Below are positions 24,655 through 38,395 of a stretch of DNA of 64,000 nt, piece by piece; position 1 is the first letter of the stretch; every line of letters starts with the position of its first letter. The position numbers and the translations under genes are program-made. This DNA comes from Undaria pinnatifida. Its lineage: Eukaryota > Sar > Phaeophyceae > Laminariales > Alariaceae. The notes below the pieces were generated by a model that was not told the DNA's origin, searched no databases, and saw nothing but the letters and a program-made list of their open reading frames with translations. The DNA lies in the NCBI GenBank assembly GCA_012845835.1, contig JABAKD010000026.1, positions 4,479,699 through 4,543,698 on the forward strand. The letters are read 5' to 3'.

Positions 24655-24930
24655 TACAAGGGTATATCAAGTACCACTTTTCGTCTAGAACTACGCTGTA
24701 GGTTATTTCTTTTCTCGTGATTTTCGTTGTATACCTAGACCATGGAATTTTTCATCCGGTAGCAATTTTATTCTTCTCCAGAACAGTTTTTTGGTTAAGA
24801 AGAGTCTTGAGAACGGTCTCAAGAACGGTCTTAAGAACGGTCTTAACCTCCTCACGACTCAAGTGCGGAACTCCTTATTATAGGAAAAACGTGGTGCACC
24901 TCCATCATAGCACGCGTCAACAAATATAAT
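24655..24930. repeat. Dispersed repeat F copy
   Basis: Shares TATACCTAGACCATGG, TTTTTCATCCGG and GTGGTGCACCTCC-ATCATAGCAC in order with 59560-59840. Confidence 0.7.
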
Positions 24931-26429
24931 TTGTATTTACAGGTCCCACGCTCTCCCGACCAATGTTCGAAAAGAAGATAGAGAGGCCTCCGGCCGAAAA
25001 AGGACGCTCCAGACCAGTATTCGAGCTATATTCCTTTAGGGGGCATAGGCCCTCCAGACCAAAAATATCCGAAAAAATATATATCGACGCCTTCTTGGGC
25101 CGTAAAAGGACTGTCCAGACCAATGTTCGAAGAAAGGATAACTCTTTTTTTATACAGTACATACATACAATGAGAATGAGAGCATTTTTTTTTCATTCGA
25201 AAAAATTATCCGAACACCTAGCTCTGTTTTATACGTACCCACGTCGTGTCTTCGCGTGTTTTTGATCCAAAGTTCGATCAAACCGAGCTTTGTTGCAAGG
25301 CTTAGTTTGGGTAGGCGATTGACCTCCTCCGAGAGGCCTAACGGGAAACAGCCTTGAAAAAGTGGAATATTTTGTTGCCACCTGCCCGTGTCCCGATCCT
25401 AAAGACGCCCACAGGGTCTACGGGCCCTGCTTCGTCTTGTAGCACGCTAACCCACGTGCATCAGGCTACGTCTGCCCCAGTGGCACGGCACTGCGCGACA
25501 GGTCCGTGGTGACGCCACGGCCTCCAGCCCGATCAGCTGAAGGCTATTCCTCCCAATTTCACGGAATAATCGCGCCTCTCGTCAAGCAGACACAGCTCAT
25601 AGCCCTCTGCCCCTTCGGGAGCAATTAGAGCAGTTTCTTGTGATTTTACGCCAGAAGCGAAGAGGCCACGACGCGAGAAACCGTGGGTTCAGACTCGCGT
25701 CGTGCTCCCTAGGCCCGGTGTTCCCAGCGGTGGACACTACAGACCTAAAGCGCCGAGGACTGGTGTTCCCAAAAGGGGACATTGCAGACCCAAATGCCCA
25801 ACGAGGCTACCGACGGGCTGGCACCGTCGGTTTTTGATTATTTTTCGGCGTAGCTGGGCACCCAAAAATGTTCGCCTTTGTTCCGAGAAAGCTCAACGCC
25901 GTTCCGCACCAATGAATGCGCACTCGGCGGTTAGAGCGGTTGGTTTGCCGGTGTCGGTCCGGGGTGCCGGCCCAATGACGTAAAGTAAGTGTGGTTTCGA
26001 GAGGGTTGGAGGTCCATTTCACGATCCCAGGATGATTCAGAGAGTCCCATTCAATGCGTCTTATATAGCACCGCGATTTGACGCCACCTCGGGTTGTACG
26101 GACAAGCAACAAGATGTCGTCGTCGGTTGTATGTAGGCGACCTTTACTTGCCAGCTAGCTCCTGGGTGTCCGAAAAGGAAAGACGCTTGTGCGAGGGGTA
26201 GCACGACAACAAGTCGGGTGGCAGGGTTACGGTTAGACCGGCCGATAGTGATGCAGTGCACCGCGACATGGCATCTCGGCTCAACCTAGAGTTTTCGCTC
26301 CCAGTCGGCATGTGCGAAAATCGCTCGACGGAATCAGCGAACTGCAGTTTGTTCGTCAACGTCTTCTGTATACGAGCGGACATGGCAATCCCGCCGGGGG
26401 GGAGGGGGTGGTGTTACAACGCTTTTAGT
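24931..26429. other. Intergenic; short tandem CCAGACCA units, no gene recognised
   Basis: About 65-bp irregular units with CTCCAGACCA...TTCGA recur three times at 24950-25140. The remainder to 26429 shows short GTTCCCAGCGG/GTTCCCAAAAGG repeats near 25715-25775 and no family motif. Confidence 0.45.
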
Positions 26430-26790
26430 GTGGGTATGAAATTGGTTGATATTTTGCAAGTGGCCAAACGGACCAATGATAATACCCTCTACTTCCTTAA
26501 CAAATGGCGTCGTCGACAGACCATGGGTTTTGGGGTCGTGGGTTCGAATCCCGCCATCCACCAATGATAAACTTTGACGATTTTTCCATGTCGAACTAGA
26601 AAAATGTTCTCTCCGCCATACCCAGGAAATGAAACCGCTTGGATGTTAACCCGTCCGCCGGTATATCTGGCCGGCCTGCTATCCCGCCGTTTAGGGGGTG
26701 AGAGTGTGATGAGTAGTTGTAAGGCTCACTTTGGGTTGCCAAATAATTTGTTAACCTTTTTTTGCAAGTGATCCAACGGGCTGATACCCC
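26430..26790 (+). repeat. SINE-like family A, single inverted copy
   Basis: Plus-strand orientation: CAAATGGCGTCGTCGACAGA, then GGTCGTGGGTTCGAATCCCG (B-box), CATCCACCA, CATGTCGAACTAG, CTATCCCGCCGTTTAG and GCAAGTGATCCAACGG. It is the reverse of each unit in 23458-24650. Confidence 0.82.
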
Positions 26791-28009
26791 GTAATTCCTA
26801 AATTGCTCTTGCTCTTCTCAACGTGCTTGCGGCCTTTTCTTTGGTCTAAGGCAATTAGATCCGTTCTGTTTTCTCCAAGGGAGGGCAGAGTTCGAAGTTC
26901 TTACTACGGCGCTGTCCTTCTCGGACAAAAACATCGGAATACCATTGTCGGCCTTCACCCGTAAACTAAATAGACAAACCGTCACCTGTTTTTCGGGTAA
27001 ATTGCGTGTCCGAAAATAATTTAGAGGACCCTGCAGTATATCGACATTTGCTCATCTATTCAAACTCGCTATCCTGAAGATACGGCGAACGTCGTTGGAT
27101 GCGTCCCGCACAAAGGCTAGGACTTCGGAATCCAGGAAAAGCGAGCTTGGTTCCCCCGTTCCCAGGGTTGACACGCCTGTGAAAGCGTTGAAACCTCCTT
27201 TTTCCGGATTTCAAAATCAGTTTCTCAATACAAGAGTTGGCCTTAACGGCGTACGCCGAAACAATACTCTTTAAACCAGTTTGTACGAGTCTGTGTTCGA
27301 AATCTTCCTTTATTAAAATAGAGGCCTGATGAGGCCGAAAAAAGTATCTCCAAGTCAATATATTTGGAAGTTCGTTCGTTCGTTCGTGTCCACTTAGTCT
27401 AATATTGTGTTACACCCCCGATCGATGTCTTGCGACAAGATGGGGTGTGCGAGTGGTTATCATTTTTTTTTCAAAAGGAACAATAACGCCTCCACAAAAA
27501 AAAGTGCAGGGATCTACCGGGATACGACTACACTATTAATACTATTAATAGCCAACCCTGGAGGGTCGTCTACATGTCTTTCGGATTTATTTCTTCTGAT
27601 AGGAACGGGCGAGTGGTTCCTCTTTTCAATGGAACCATAACGCCTCCAAATCAAAATACTATTGACAGGTGGAGGGACATGGGGATACCATAACAACATG
27701 GCCCAATTTAGTACCACTTGTAGTACAAATAATGCCCAGTTGTACAGAAACAGAGTGCTAACTCTAAAATGTAAGCGATGGCTTTGCAAACTTATATCAC
27801 ACACGAATTCCAAAACATGCACGCAGTTCTAAAGGGGTTATGGGGACAAAGCACTTTGAATTATTAGCAGAGTACGATAGTTTTGCAGTGTTGATTAAAC
27901 GAAAGCTGTCGAGGTTTGAATGTGGATAATGAACGAGATGGTGTGCACACAAATGAGCGCTACATGTTACATGTTACACGAAGGCTACGGTGTATGGGGA
28001 GGGGACTTT

Positions 28010-28240
28010 TGGGGCATTTGTTTTCAGTGGCTCGGCTTTACTTCGGCGAGTGACCCTCCGTCTTCCTGTGCGGTTTTAGGGCTTCGTGCAGCTTTAATGC
28101 TGCGATATGATTCCGCAATGGAATGGTTAGGTACGCCGTCCCAAGCAGATAGCCGAAAATATATGCGTCAGCGAGGTACAGTCACTCGCACGAGTGAGAC
28201 AGACACTCGTAGGACTCACTGGTACGAGTGACTCAAATCC
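28010..28240 (+). repeat. Dispersed repeat G copy
   Basis: Shares TTTTCAGTGGCTCGG/TTTTGCAGCGGCTCGG, TTTAATGCTGCGATATGA-like words, AATGGAATGGT and CACTCGTGTGAGT/CACTCGCACGAGT with 38850-39050. Confidence 0.65.
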
Positions 28241-29374
28241 AACAATGGCGAACTATTAATAGTGGAAACCCCCCCCTTCCGAGGCCTTCGAATGTGGCGG
28301 ACTACAAAAATGTCGATGGAAGACCTTCCAGCGCTATATCCACGTTTTGAAGGGCGAGACCTGACTGTCGACGCGCCAACGCGGTAACGCGCAACACAAG
28401 GAATAAATTCGGCGTAGCCTGTTTAGGACGACTGCAAACAATGTCCCACACTAAAACCAAGTATATATGAGTAGACCGTACCCAAAAGCATTGATGGTGC
28501 GGTTTTTAAGGGATCACTTAACGCAGACTTGCGCGGCCTCGGCGTACTGAAGCGGGCTTCGGGGGTTGCTGTTCCTCGCAAAAACAAGATCGAAAAATCG
28601 AAAAATCGAACAGCCGAAAAATCGAACAAAAAATCCCGAGTGAAGAAACAAAGCCCTCGTCTCACCTTAGTCTTAGACCTATAGTCTATATATTGCATTT
28701 AACAACAGAAGCGGCATCACCAAAGAAGCCCTCGTCTCATGGCAGGCGGCCGTAATCGTAGCGTAGCATCTGGTGCGCAACAATTATTAATAGGATACTC
28801 AGTGCACCCAAAGGATGAATCCGAAATGTCAACCAAAAATAAACCTTCTCCCCGTTAACCTCTTTTATTGCTGCTACATACACGATCCCGCTGTGTTTTC
28901 AATTCGTTTTGCTCATACAATATATGTCCTTGTCATTTCTACAAAAATGGTTCAACTCCAATTCCAAGTTGTTTTCCCCGGAACGTCCTTGTTCTTGCTT
29001 CAAAAAAATAGCCCCAACTCGATTTCAAGTTGTTTTTTTTACCCAGAGCCTGGATGATGCATTTGCAAAAGGGGTTTATATCACCAGAGACCACCAAAGG
29101 CAAAACTTTTCATCTCTTGCCGGCCAACCAAGCATATATATACGACACACAACAAACAAAGGCAACAGGAAGCAGGAAACGCAACACGTGGGCCACTCAG
29201 GCTCGAAGAAACGAAAAAGAAAAGGCTAACCCAATCACACAACGCTTAGCCCCTTCCTTTACACTCGCACCGACCTTTTCGTGGGCAAACTCCTCTGACT
29301 TATCAAGGAAAAAAACTGCAGTAGTCACTGCTTTTAGTGTTCCGGCTCAGCTCGTAAGAGGTTTTGCCCTCAGC

Positions 29375-29412
29375 GACCTTCTGGACAAGCCGTGGTCACA
29401 GGTGTCTTCCCG
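29375..29412 (-). repeat. Fragment of SINE family B 3' end
   Basis: CTTCTGGACAAGCCGTGGTC followed by ACAGGTGTC. Similar orphan ends lie at about 10840-10870, 16430-16460 and 47965-47990. Confidence 0.7.
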
Positions 29413-30916
29413 ACTCCCTCCTGCTACGCTGAACCCTCCTGCTACACAGGGTTCAGCGTTTCCACTTTTCAGCTTGTCATGCTCGTCGATTCGACGGGGG
29501 TACGCAACACAATACTGGCGGCGCGAAAGGAAAGATCCCGTCGCCATTAGTCCACAGACGCATCGATCGGCGTTTGCACTGTCCCCGTTATCGAATGAAT
29601 CGGCTTCTTCGAATCGATTGAGAGGGTGTGTGTGTTCTTGCGTAGCGTACGGCGAGATGATAGAACGTCTTGCTGACTGCAGACACCTGCACGCGGGCAC
29701 CGTCCCCCAAGGCTCCACCGCGCGCGACAAAATATCGACCTTAATCCAGTACTACCGCACATCTCTCCACAACAGCGCGTTACAGGACGATTGGCATAAA
29801 ATACAAATAACGATTGGCATAAAATACAAATAATAAAATCAAGCAATCATCTCGCGCGTTCAGACAAAACGGGCTAGACTTCTTCCGTGGACAAGGCGAA
29901 CGTACAATCCGTGCAAATGCTCCCGATGGCGCGTGAAATACCCCACCCCCACCCCCCATACCCCTGTTCGAAACCCGGCCTCCACCACCATTAAGCAATC
30001 CGCGCTAAACCCTCGACCGAGCACCGGACAGAGTTATCATATACAGTCGCGGCCCCGTGTTAGTGCGGCATCCTATAGTGCGGGGTCCTTGATAAGTGCG
30101 ATGAAATCGCTAGTCGCGACCTTGTCCTTACAGAGTACTGCAATGCTAACAGTGCGGGGTCCCACTTTCAAGAGTGCTGGTAGTGTCGTCTAACAAGGCA
30201 CCACACTAATGAGGTACTACGAGTGTACACAAGGCGCAACGAAACGAAAGACAACCAAACGCTGCAGCCGACCCGACTCCAGTTTAACGCGATCAAAATC
30301 ACACTCCTGCACACGTGGGCCTCGATGATCCTGTAGATCTTTCAAGAAAGATCTGTATGGTCTGGCTCCCGTTCGCGGGTGGGAGCTGTACGATCTGCAT
30401 AATTTAGCAAACGTTCTCAGGTTTGGACCAGTACTCTCTAGGTACAGATCTTGCACAACATCCCTTAACGGCAGATACAGGTTCTACGGTAAAATGATCT
30501 AGATTATCTAGATGATCTAGATGATCTGCATGATCTATATGATCTGTTCGAGGTGTGCAATCTTTGTGACTGTCCTACAAAGTACCGCACTATACTGTCC
30601 CGGGATACGTCGGGGTCCCACCTGAGTGCAGGCATTGGCATCTAGCACGGCACCGCACGACTGAAGGGCCACGACCGTAAGACACAGCACAAATTTGGAA
30701 CCACGACTACAAGGCATTCGAAAAATAATAATAATAGTACAGCCGAGCCGACCCGACCCGACCCGATTCACGCACCACACCACGCAACACAAGCCGAAAA
30801 CGTTGTAGATAACCCGACCCGACCCCACGTACTAAAAAACAAAAACGTCACGCTATCATACGCTACGCTAGCCACTACAAAACCCAAAAGCACGGCGTCC
30901 GTCACGCCGTGAAGTT

Positions 30917-33900
30917 TTAAAATTGAATTGGTGAGCCAGAACCGGCCGTCAAACGGGCCAGGAGGCCGGGCGGGGGGTGGTCATGTGTTCCCATCATGCG
31001 CGCCATGAGGTTGGCAACGAATCCTTGGTCGAAAGGATTGTAGTAGTCCCCACTGTGGTTCGGCGCGAGCAGGTAATCTACGCGCGATAAGGCGCGGTGC
31101 TCGCTCGTCGTCAAGTTCTTGTGGATGAGTTGCCTGCAAGAGAAGCAGGTAAGGCAAGGCAAGGCAAGGCAAAGCAAGGCAAGGCAAGGCAAGGCAAGGC
31201 AAGGCAAGGGAAGGGAAGGCAAGGCAAGGCAAGGCAAGGCAAGGCAAGGCAAGGCAAGGCAAGGCAAGGCAAGGCAAGGCAAGGCAAGGCAAGGCAAGGC
31301 AAGGCAAGGCAAGGCAAGGCAAGGCAAGGCAAGGCAAGGCAGGGCAAGGGAAAGCAAGGCAAGGCAAAGCAACTTAAGGTACAGTATAGCAGTTATCCAG
31401 GCGAGTGCACACCGAACGGTCGACAAGTCTTACTGCTTTCAAAACACGAAACAATTACAGCCTTTCACACACACAAAAAAAAGTGCTCTCAACCCCCTTG
31501 GACAATACCATTTCCTATCGTACATACCACAAGGTTATGTTCTGTAGGGTTTGTGGATTACGGGTAAGGGTATGGGAGCCTTACAGAACTTCCAGAAGCT
31601 CCGGGCACGGGTCGTATGGAAGTGTTACAGAAGTCAGAAGTTCCGGGTATTGTGGCACGGACGGGCGTACATAACTCAACAGAAGTTCTGAACGGGTACA
31701 AAACATGCTGTATCCGTACCCCGGGTATTGTGGCTTGGGTCGCAAATAACTCGCAGAAGTTCCGGGTACGGGTATGAAAGTCTCACAGAACTTCCACAAG
31801 GTCCGGGTATTGTGACACGGGCGTACAGAACTTACAGAAGTTCCGGGTATTGTGGCACAGGCGTACAGAACTTACAGAAGTTTCGGGCAGGTATGAAAAT
31901 GCGGTACCCGTACCCCGGGTAGTTGTGGAACTGGCGTACATAACTTACTGAAGTTCCGGGTGCGGATGAAACCCAGGTAAATACACGGCCTCGGGGAAGG
32001 AGTTCGATTTGAAGTGGAGGACCCCATTGAGCTTGCATGGCACGATATCACTGGGCCAACGTCCCCGAGGCAATCCATCGTACCTTTGAGAGCTATCGAC
32101 AACCACCACCGCGGCGATAAATCGTGAACCTCAATGAGTGCCGACCGGGGCAGCAGCCGCGCTCACGTCCACTACTGTTCTGTAAGAGACCAATCATACC
32201 ATAGCGTACATCGGGTGTGGCGCCTCAAAACAAATAATGCCGGTCGCAAGCCCAATTTTGCCACCAGCTCGATAAGCCAAGGGCCACGACAAAGAAGCGA
32301 CCGAAAACACAGAGGATAGTTCAATACTTCGATGATAGCGAGATCGGCATCATTCCGATTGGAAAAACACATTGACAATACGTATCACACGCAATACGCA
32401 ATACGTGGTTTCCCGTTAGGAGGAAAACTCGTACCAGGTACGATTGTATGTTTCCACCAAATCGAATCGAATTCACTTCGATTCATTAAAAAAGAACATG
32501 TTCGATTCAAAAGTGTCCTTCGTTGATACGTGCCCTTAGCAACGAAACAAGCGTCAACAGGTGCTATTATTGTCTGATACGTACTGCTGTCGTTCGGCGT
32601 ACGGTTTGCGTGACTGACACAACATGACATCATAATGCAAAATACACCCTTCGGATTAAACCTGAATAAATCCAGAGCACCCCGGGTATTGTAACAAAGG
32701 TATACCCGTACCCCGGGTATTGCGCCACAGTCTTACAGGAGTCACAGAAGTTCCGGATACGGATACGAGAGTCTTACAGAACTCCCAGAAGTCCCGGGTA
32801 TTATGGCACAGGCGAACAAAACTCACAGAAGTTCCGAGCGGGTACAAAAGATGCTGTACCCGTTCGCCGGTATTGTAGCCACGGGCGTACAGAACTTCCG
32901 AAGTTCTGGGTACGGGTATAAAGGTGGTACAGAGCTTACAGAAGTTCCGGGTACGGGTATGAATGCCCTACAGAACTTACAGAAGTTGTTTGGAGGGTAA
33001 TACCCGGGGTAAATACCATACCCCGGGTATGGTTTGTACGTACCCTGCAGAACACAACATTATTATATATATATCATGTCATACGTACACAACCAATCAC
33101 ATCGCAAAAAAACATAAGGATCTCAGCCATCTTGGGCAATTCCGCCATTAAATTCGAGATCCCTAGATGGTTGAGCATAACGTATCACCTTACGGCCAAA
33201 ATTGCTCCATTGCTCCATTGCTCCATTGGACGCCTCGATTTAAGAGCAGTCCGAGACAAACAGAAACAGGCGCTCACAACTGCGCATTGCTCTTATCTGT
33301 AACGGGCAATAGACGACTTTTGGTATGGCTGACACACCGATTTGATAGCTCTGAAGTCCCGGATGCTATTGTATTGGACCTCCTAATCGGGGTACAACCC
33401 TATCGTAGCATGTTTCGCTGGGCAGTGCATCGCATCGCACTACGTACCCCAGCCCCGCCCTGCCCCGCCCCGCCTCACACCGTACTCACGCGTGGTAGGA
33501 TAAGAGGAAACACCCGAAGAAGCCGAAGAATATCGAGTACGCGCCGGTAAACAGCACCACAAAGCTCACCGACACGTTACATAACCACAGAAAGCACATC
33601 ATCACGTAAAAGATCACGCTGCCGATCGTTGGAGTCGAAAACGAGTGCGTGGCAGCACAACGAGGCGGAACGCGGGGGGCGGGGGCGGGGGGGGCGTTGG
33701 AGTTGCGAACTAACGCGCGAGAGAACACGGACACAATGAGGCGGGGTGTGTGTGTGGGAGGGGTCGTTAGAGTTGCAAATGAGGACGTGACACACCAACA
33801 ACGAAATAACGAGGCGGGACGTGTGTGGAGGAGGGGAGGGGGGGGTTGAGACGGCATGAAAACCATGGCATGAGAGTGAACAGGCGCATGCGTGCACGCG

Positions 33901-36900
33901 TTTGCGCTGACACACGCTATCATACAGCGGATGTGACTTGTTTGTTGTTTGTTGTTGTTAGTCTTCGCAACCGGAAAAGGTAGGCGAGTCCGCCCAACAA
34001 ATGGTCAAGCAAACGCTCAAAACACAGAACCAATTTTGGACACTCTCTCCGCATACGGAGAGTGTAGGCAAGCACCTCCATAAAATGGAAGCATGCTTCC
34101 AAAACACGGAACCACACGTCGAACGCCAGGAAACAAAGGTCGAAAATACAGAAGAAGAAAAAAAAAAAAAAAAAAAACCAGAGCAAAAGATGAACATGTA
34201 TGCAACGAGGGCGGCTTTTTCTTTCCTCTTTTCCCGAGTTTGCGCATATAAAAAAATGAAGTGTAGACGGTATGAAAATTAACAGCTCGCTTCGATCGAA
34301 ATGACATTTTCAAAGCTTTTCTCAACCATGCATTCCCCCCCCCGCGATTTCCCCGCACCTCAAGATGAGGAACACGATGTATAACAAGAACCAGCGATAG
34401 TTCCCGGCCCCAATGCAATTGCCGACGAACGGGCAGTGGTGGTCGAAAGCCCGGACGCAGCGGCGGCAATTCCTGCAGTGGCGCGACCTGAGCGGCCGCT
34501 CGATCGAACAGGTGTAGCATGCTGAGCTAGCCACCGACCCAGATCCGCTTTCCAGAGACATTAGCAACTCTGCTGGGTCTTCCACGTCAACGTCCATGCC
34601 GATGCGGGTGTTGGTGTGGTTTGACTGCGCGGTGGTGGTGGCGGTTCTTGATCCTCGCCTTCCCTTGAGGATGCTAACTCGACGGTGGAAGGCTGCGGAG
34701 ACTTTAGAGTCCGTCGGGTCTACGAATCTGGGAAATGGAAAAAGAGATGGATGTAAAAAGAGATCAGACAAGATAAGGTAAGGTAAGGTAAGGTAAGGTA
34801 AGGTAAGGCAAGGTAAGGTACGGTAAGGTAAGGTAAGGTAAGGTAAGGTACGGTAAGGTGAGGTAAGGTAAGGTAAGGTAAGGTAAGGTAAGGTAAGGTA
34901 AGGTAAGGTACGGTAAGGTAAGGTAAGGTAAGGTGAGGTAAGGTAAGGTAAGGTGAGGTAAGGTAAGGTACGGTAAGGTAAGGTAAGGTAAGGTAAGGTA
35001 AGGTAAGGTGAGGTAAGGTAAGGTAAGGTAAGGTGAGGTAAGGTAAGGTAAGGTAAGGAAGGTAAGGTAAGGTACGGTAAGGTAAGGTGAGGTAAGGTAA
35101 GGTAAGGTAAGGTAAGGTAAGGTAAGGTAAGGTAAGGTAAGGTAAGGAAAGGTAAGGTGAGGTAAGGTCAGGTAAGGTAAGGCGAGGTAAGGTAAGGTAA
35201 GGTAAGGTAAGGTAAGGTAAGGTAAGGCAAGGCAAGGCAAGGCAAGGCAAGGCAAGGCAAGGCAAGGCAAGGTAAGGTAAGGTAAGGTAAGGTAAGGTAA
35301 GGTAAGGTAAGGTAAGGTAAGGTAAGGTAAGGTAAGGTAAGGTAAGGTAAGGTAAGGTAAGGTAAGGTAAGGTAAGGTAAGGTAAGGTAAGGTAAGGTAA
35401 GGTGAAGTAAATAAAAAAAACATGACAAGGTAAAACACAATCAGAAACGTTTGAGTATTAACCTGCTCGGGATCTATAGCTAGCGATCACAAAACAATGG
35501 GGAATCTTTAACCTTCCCAACTGTGTACGTAGTGGTAATATGCGAGCATGCACAAGTGCAAAGACGATTCGAGCGGCGGCAACACCCAAGTCCTTACTGC
35601 AAAGGAGAATAGCCGTACGACAACCACGCAGCATGGTCACACACATCCCGTACACCAAGGCAGATAGCACCCCTCCTTGAATGACATTAAATGACCTTGA
35701 ATGATACAATTCATACAATGATACTTTATCGACGAGCGATGCGTCTACGGAAACGGTCTGTACCAGTGCTACATATTCCCAAAAACACCGTTTTCGTCGT
35801 AGAGTAGGTGTGTTCCTCTTGTGGGCACAAATCGTCTCTGAGACTCGTGCTAGCAATAGTTTAATACTATATAGGGTGGGCATGTTATCTTGCGGACTAG
35901 CTGCTCTACCTGTTGGAAGGTACTGAAGAGCCGCATGCTCTTCCCATTAACAGTCGCTTGGCAATAATGCAGGTTTTTTGGTTGCTACATACGCGTTCGT
36001 CCCATCAGCATTCATACAGACTAAACTATAAACAATTAATTGGTTTTAGCTATGAATAGTGCATGAATAGTCTGTGTTACTTTTCCGGCTACTTGTGCAG
36101 TGCCAAGCGGCTAATTATTTTTGTTACAAGATTTACAACGGTCATGATCTGGCCCGGGGTTCGGATCACGAGGAGGTGCTCCAAACCTAGCGGGTCGAGC
36201 CGGGTTGGGCCAGGGGGTCTCGGAAATTTTACGGGTGAGATCGGGTCGGATCGGGTCGGATCGGGTCGGATCAGGAGGTGGATCGGGGCCGGGTCGGGTC
36301 ACCCTGACACGATCCGATCCGGCCTGTGGGATTTCAAAACCTCCTGACCCGACATGTGAAAAGGCCCTACGATATACCTGGTATTAGTTTTCAAGGATGG
36401 CCTGCGTGCGTTATACCAGGTACCTGGTAAATAATACCTTGCTCAAAGGAACGCCAGTCTTCCCCCTTTGTCGCTTGAGACACCCCCACACTCCTTACTC
36501 CTTACCAGGTAATAGTTAGTTTCAACACAATCACTCCTCTACACTACCTCTAGACTACCTTTGGACTACCTTTGGACTACCTCAAGATTACCTGTAGACT
36601 ACCTCAAGACTACCTGTAGACTACGTCGTACGTGAACGCCCAAACGGTCCTTACATCTCCAGAGCCTGCGACCACATAAGTTGGTACCAGACATCTCTCC
36701 AGGACCAAGAATCTGGGCGGACTATTAATAGTGGGTGTATTGGTATCGAACACTGATATCGTACGCTGACATCGAACGCCGACATGGACGGGTACAGGAA
36801 CGGTTCTAACGGGTAAAGACAACGAACACACGGTAGGATATACACTGGTACATGTACGATATCCTATCATGCCATATCCTATCATGCCATATCCTATCAT

Positions 36901-38356
36901 GCCATATCCTATCATGCCATATCATATCCTATCATGCCATATCATGTATAGTACACTAACTCTCACCCTGGATCGGAGAAGCACGTCATCAAAAACGACG
37001 CCCACATGAGCAGCTGCATCACAGTCGCGGCCGTCAACAAAACGCTGTACCCCAGGGACACGAACAATTCTCCGTAGAACAACTGTACGGTCACAATCAA
37101 TACTGATCCCTGAGGCAAGGCAGAGGGCGGAGGCGGTACAAAAGAGGCGGTAGGGGTGGGGGGGTCACGTATAGTAGTCACATGCAATATCAATCCCTCG
37201 AGAAACACGGAAATGGACGGCCGGGAGGCCAGGGGGTAGGGGGGGGGGGAGGGCGCTTATCATCATGCATGGCCGTGGTCTTTCGATCATAGTGGTATGA
37301 CCATAGCTATTAGTAGTGGTATGACCATATGGTATGGCCCTCGGATCCCCACAAAGCAGGAACGGGTGTTCGTGTGTGTGGGCGTGTGTGTGTGTGGGGG
37401 GGGGGGGGCGTATTCATTTGTTGCTTGCCTTAGTCATTTGTCCTATCCCCGTCCTGTTTCGCTGTCTGTGGCCACCATCTATCATATTCCGGAGTATTAC
37501 CTAGAAACTGTTTGCTCATCCTACCCCCTTCCTGTTTCGCCTTCTGCGGCCACCATCTATCTCCTAGGATGGCGATCGTTTTCTCGCTACTCTCTAGTCT
37601 ACCGAACTCTTCCATGTCACATTTGTCTAATTTCCTCATCTCTTCTAACACATCCCGTTCCTCCTTGTATATGTTACATTCTCCTACTATGTGAGTCCTA
37701 CTCTCTATTGCTGTACCACACGGGCACATATGTGCATCCATGTCCTCCCGACTACTGGCATATCTCTTTTTTCCGTACGTCCAGGTCCCCTACACAAAAT
37801 CGCAGTTTCAGCTTTTCGCGTAGTCCATTGGGCCGTGCAAATACGTTTTCATTCCAAAATCTTCCCTCAGCTCCCCGTATATCTCTAGAGTGTTTCTCCT
37901 CTTTCACCTCATTTCTTAGCGCTAACCTTTCCCTTTCTTGTATTATTCATTTTGCTTCTGCCTTGTACCCGCCAAACTCTATAGACGGTTAGTATCTCTT
38001 CTTGGTCTCCTTCAAACTCCTTCCATATTTTCTCGACTACGTTATCCCATCTTATTCCAGCTCGCCCTTTTGTTATTTTGTCCCATGCAGCCCTGTCAGC
38101 TTTGGCTGGCAACCTCTTTTCTGGCTTATCCCTTACTTAATATTGCCATTTCAACTTTCTCGCGTTTCTATTTGTTTGAAATGGGTACCGTCCTAGTTCT
38201 GCTCTTAATACTGTACCACTCGTCGTGCTTAAGCATTCAAGTATATTTTTAGCTGCTGTCATCTGCACTTTTTCCAGTTGTTTTACGAACTTCGCGTTCC
38301 CTTTCCATACTCCTCCTGCACACTGCACACTGCACACTGCACACTGCACACTGCAC

Positions 38357-38395
<39 letters not shown>

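Larger units (their letters stand above)
26791..30916. other. Intergenic between the convergent genes; no gene recognised
   Basis: Contains a dispersed repeat at 28010-28240, a fragment of SINE family B 3' end at 29375-29412, GTGCGGGGTCC words at 30055-30190 and GATCTAGAT words at 30495-30545. Open frames here lack motifs or splice support. Confidence 0.5.

Noticed and set aside
26480-26566. Possible functional tRNA gene
   Set aside because: Only a B-box and a CCA-like end are convincing; a paired acceptor stem and A-box were not found and the segment is shared by all family A repeats.
29030-29833. 267-codon open frame
   Set aside because: Contains a SINE family B end fragment and no domain; codon content is unlike the verified exons.
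30981-31367. Poly (ALPCL) frames on the minus strand
   Set aside because: Products of the (AAGGC)n array; the true last exon of gene 2 is 31133-30917 in another frame.
31560-33035. Possible CRISPR-like array (repeated ACAGAAGTTCCGGGTA)
   Set aside because: Units are irregular, spacers are themselves repeats, and the context is a eukaryotic intron; it is a minisatellite.
34764-35438. 224-codon frame of LTLPY repeats on the minus strand
   Set aside because: It is the (AAGGT)n array read in one frame and lies wholly inside an intron of gene 2.
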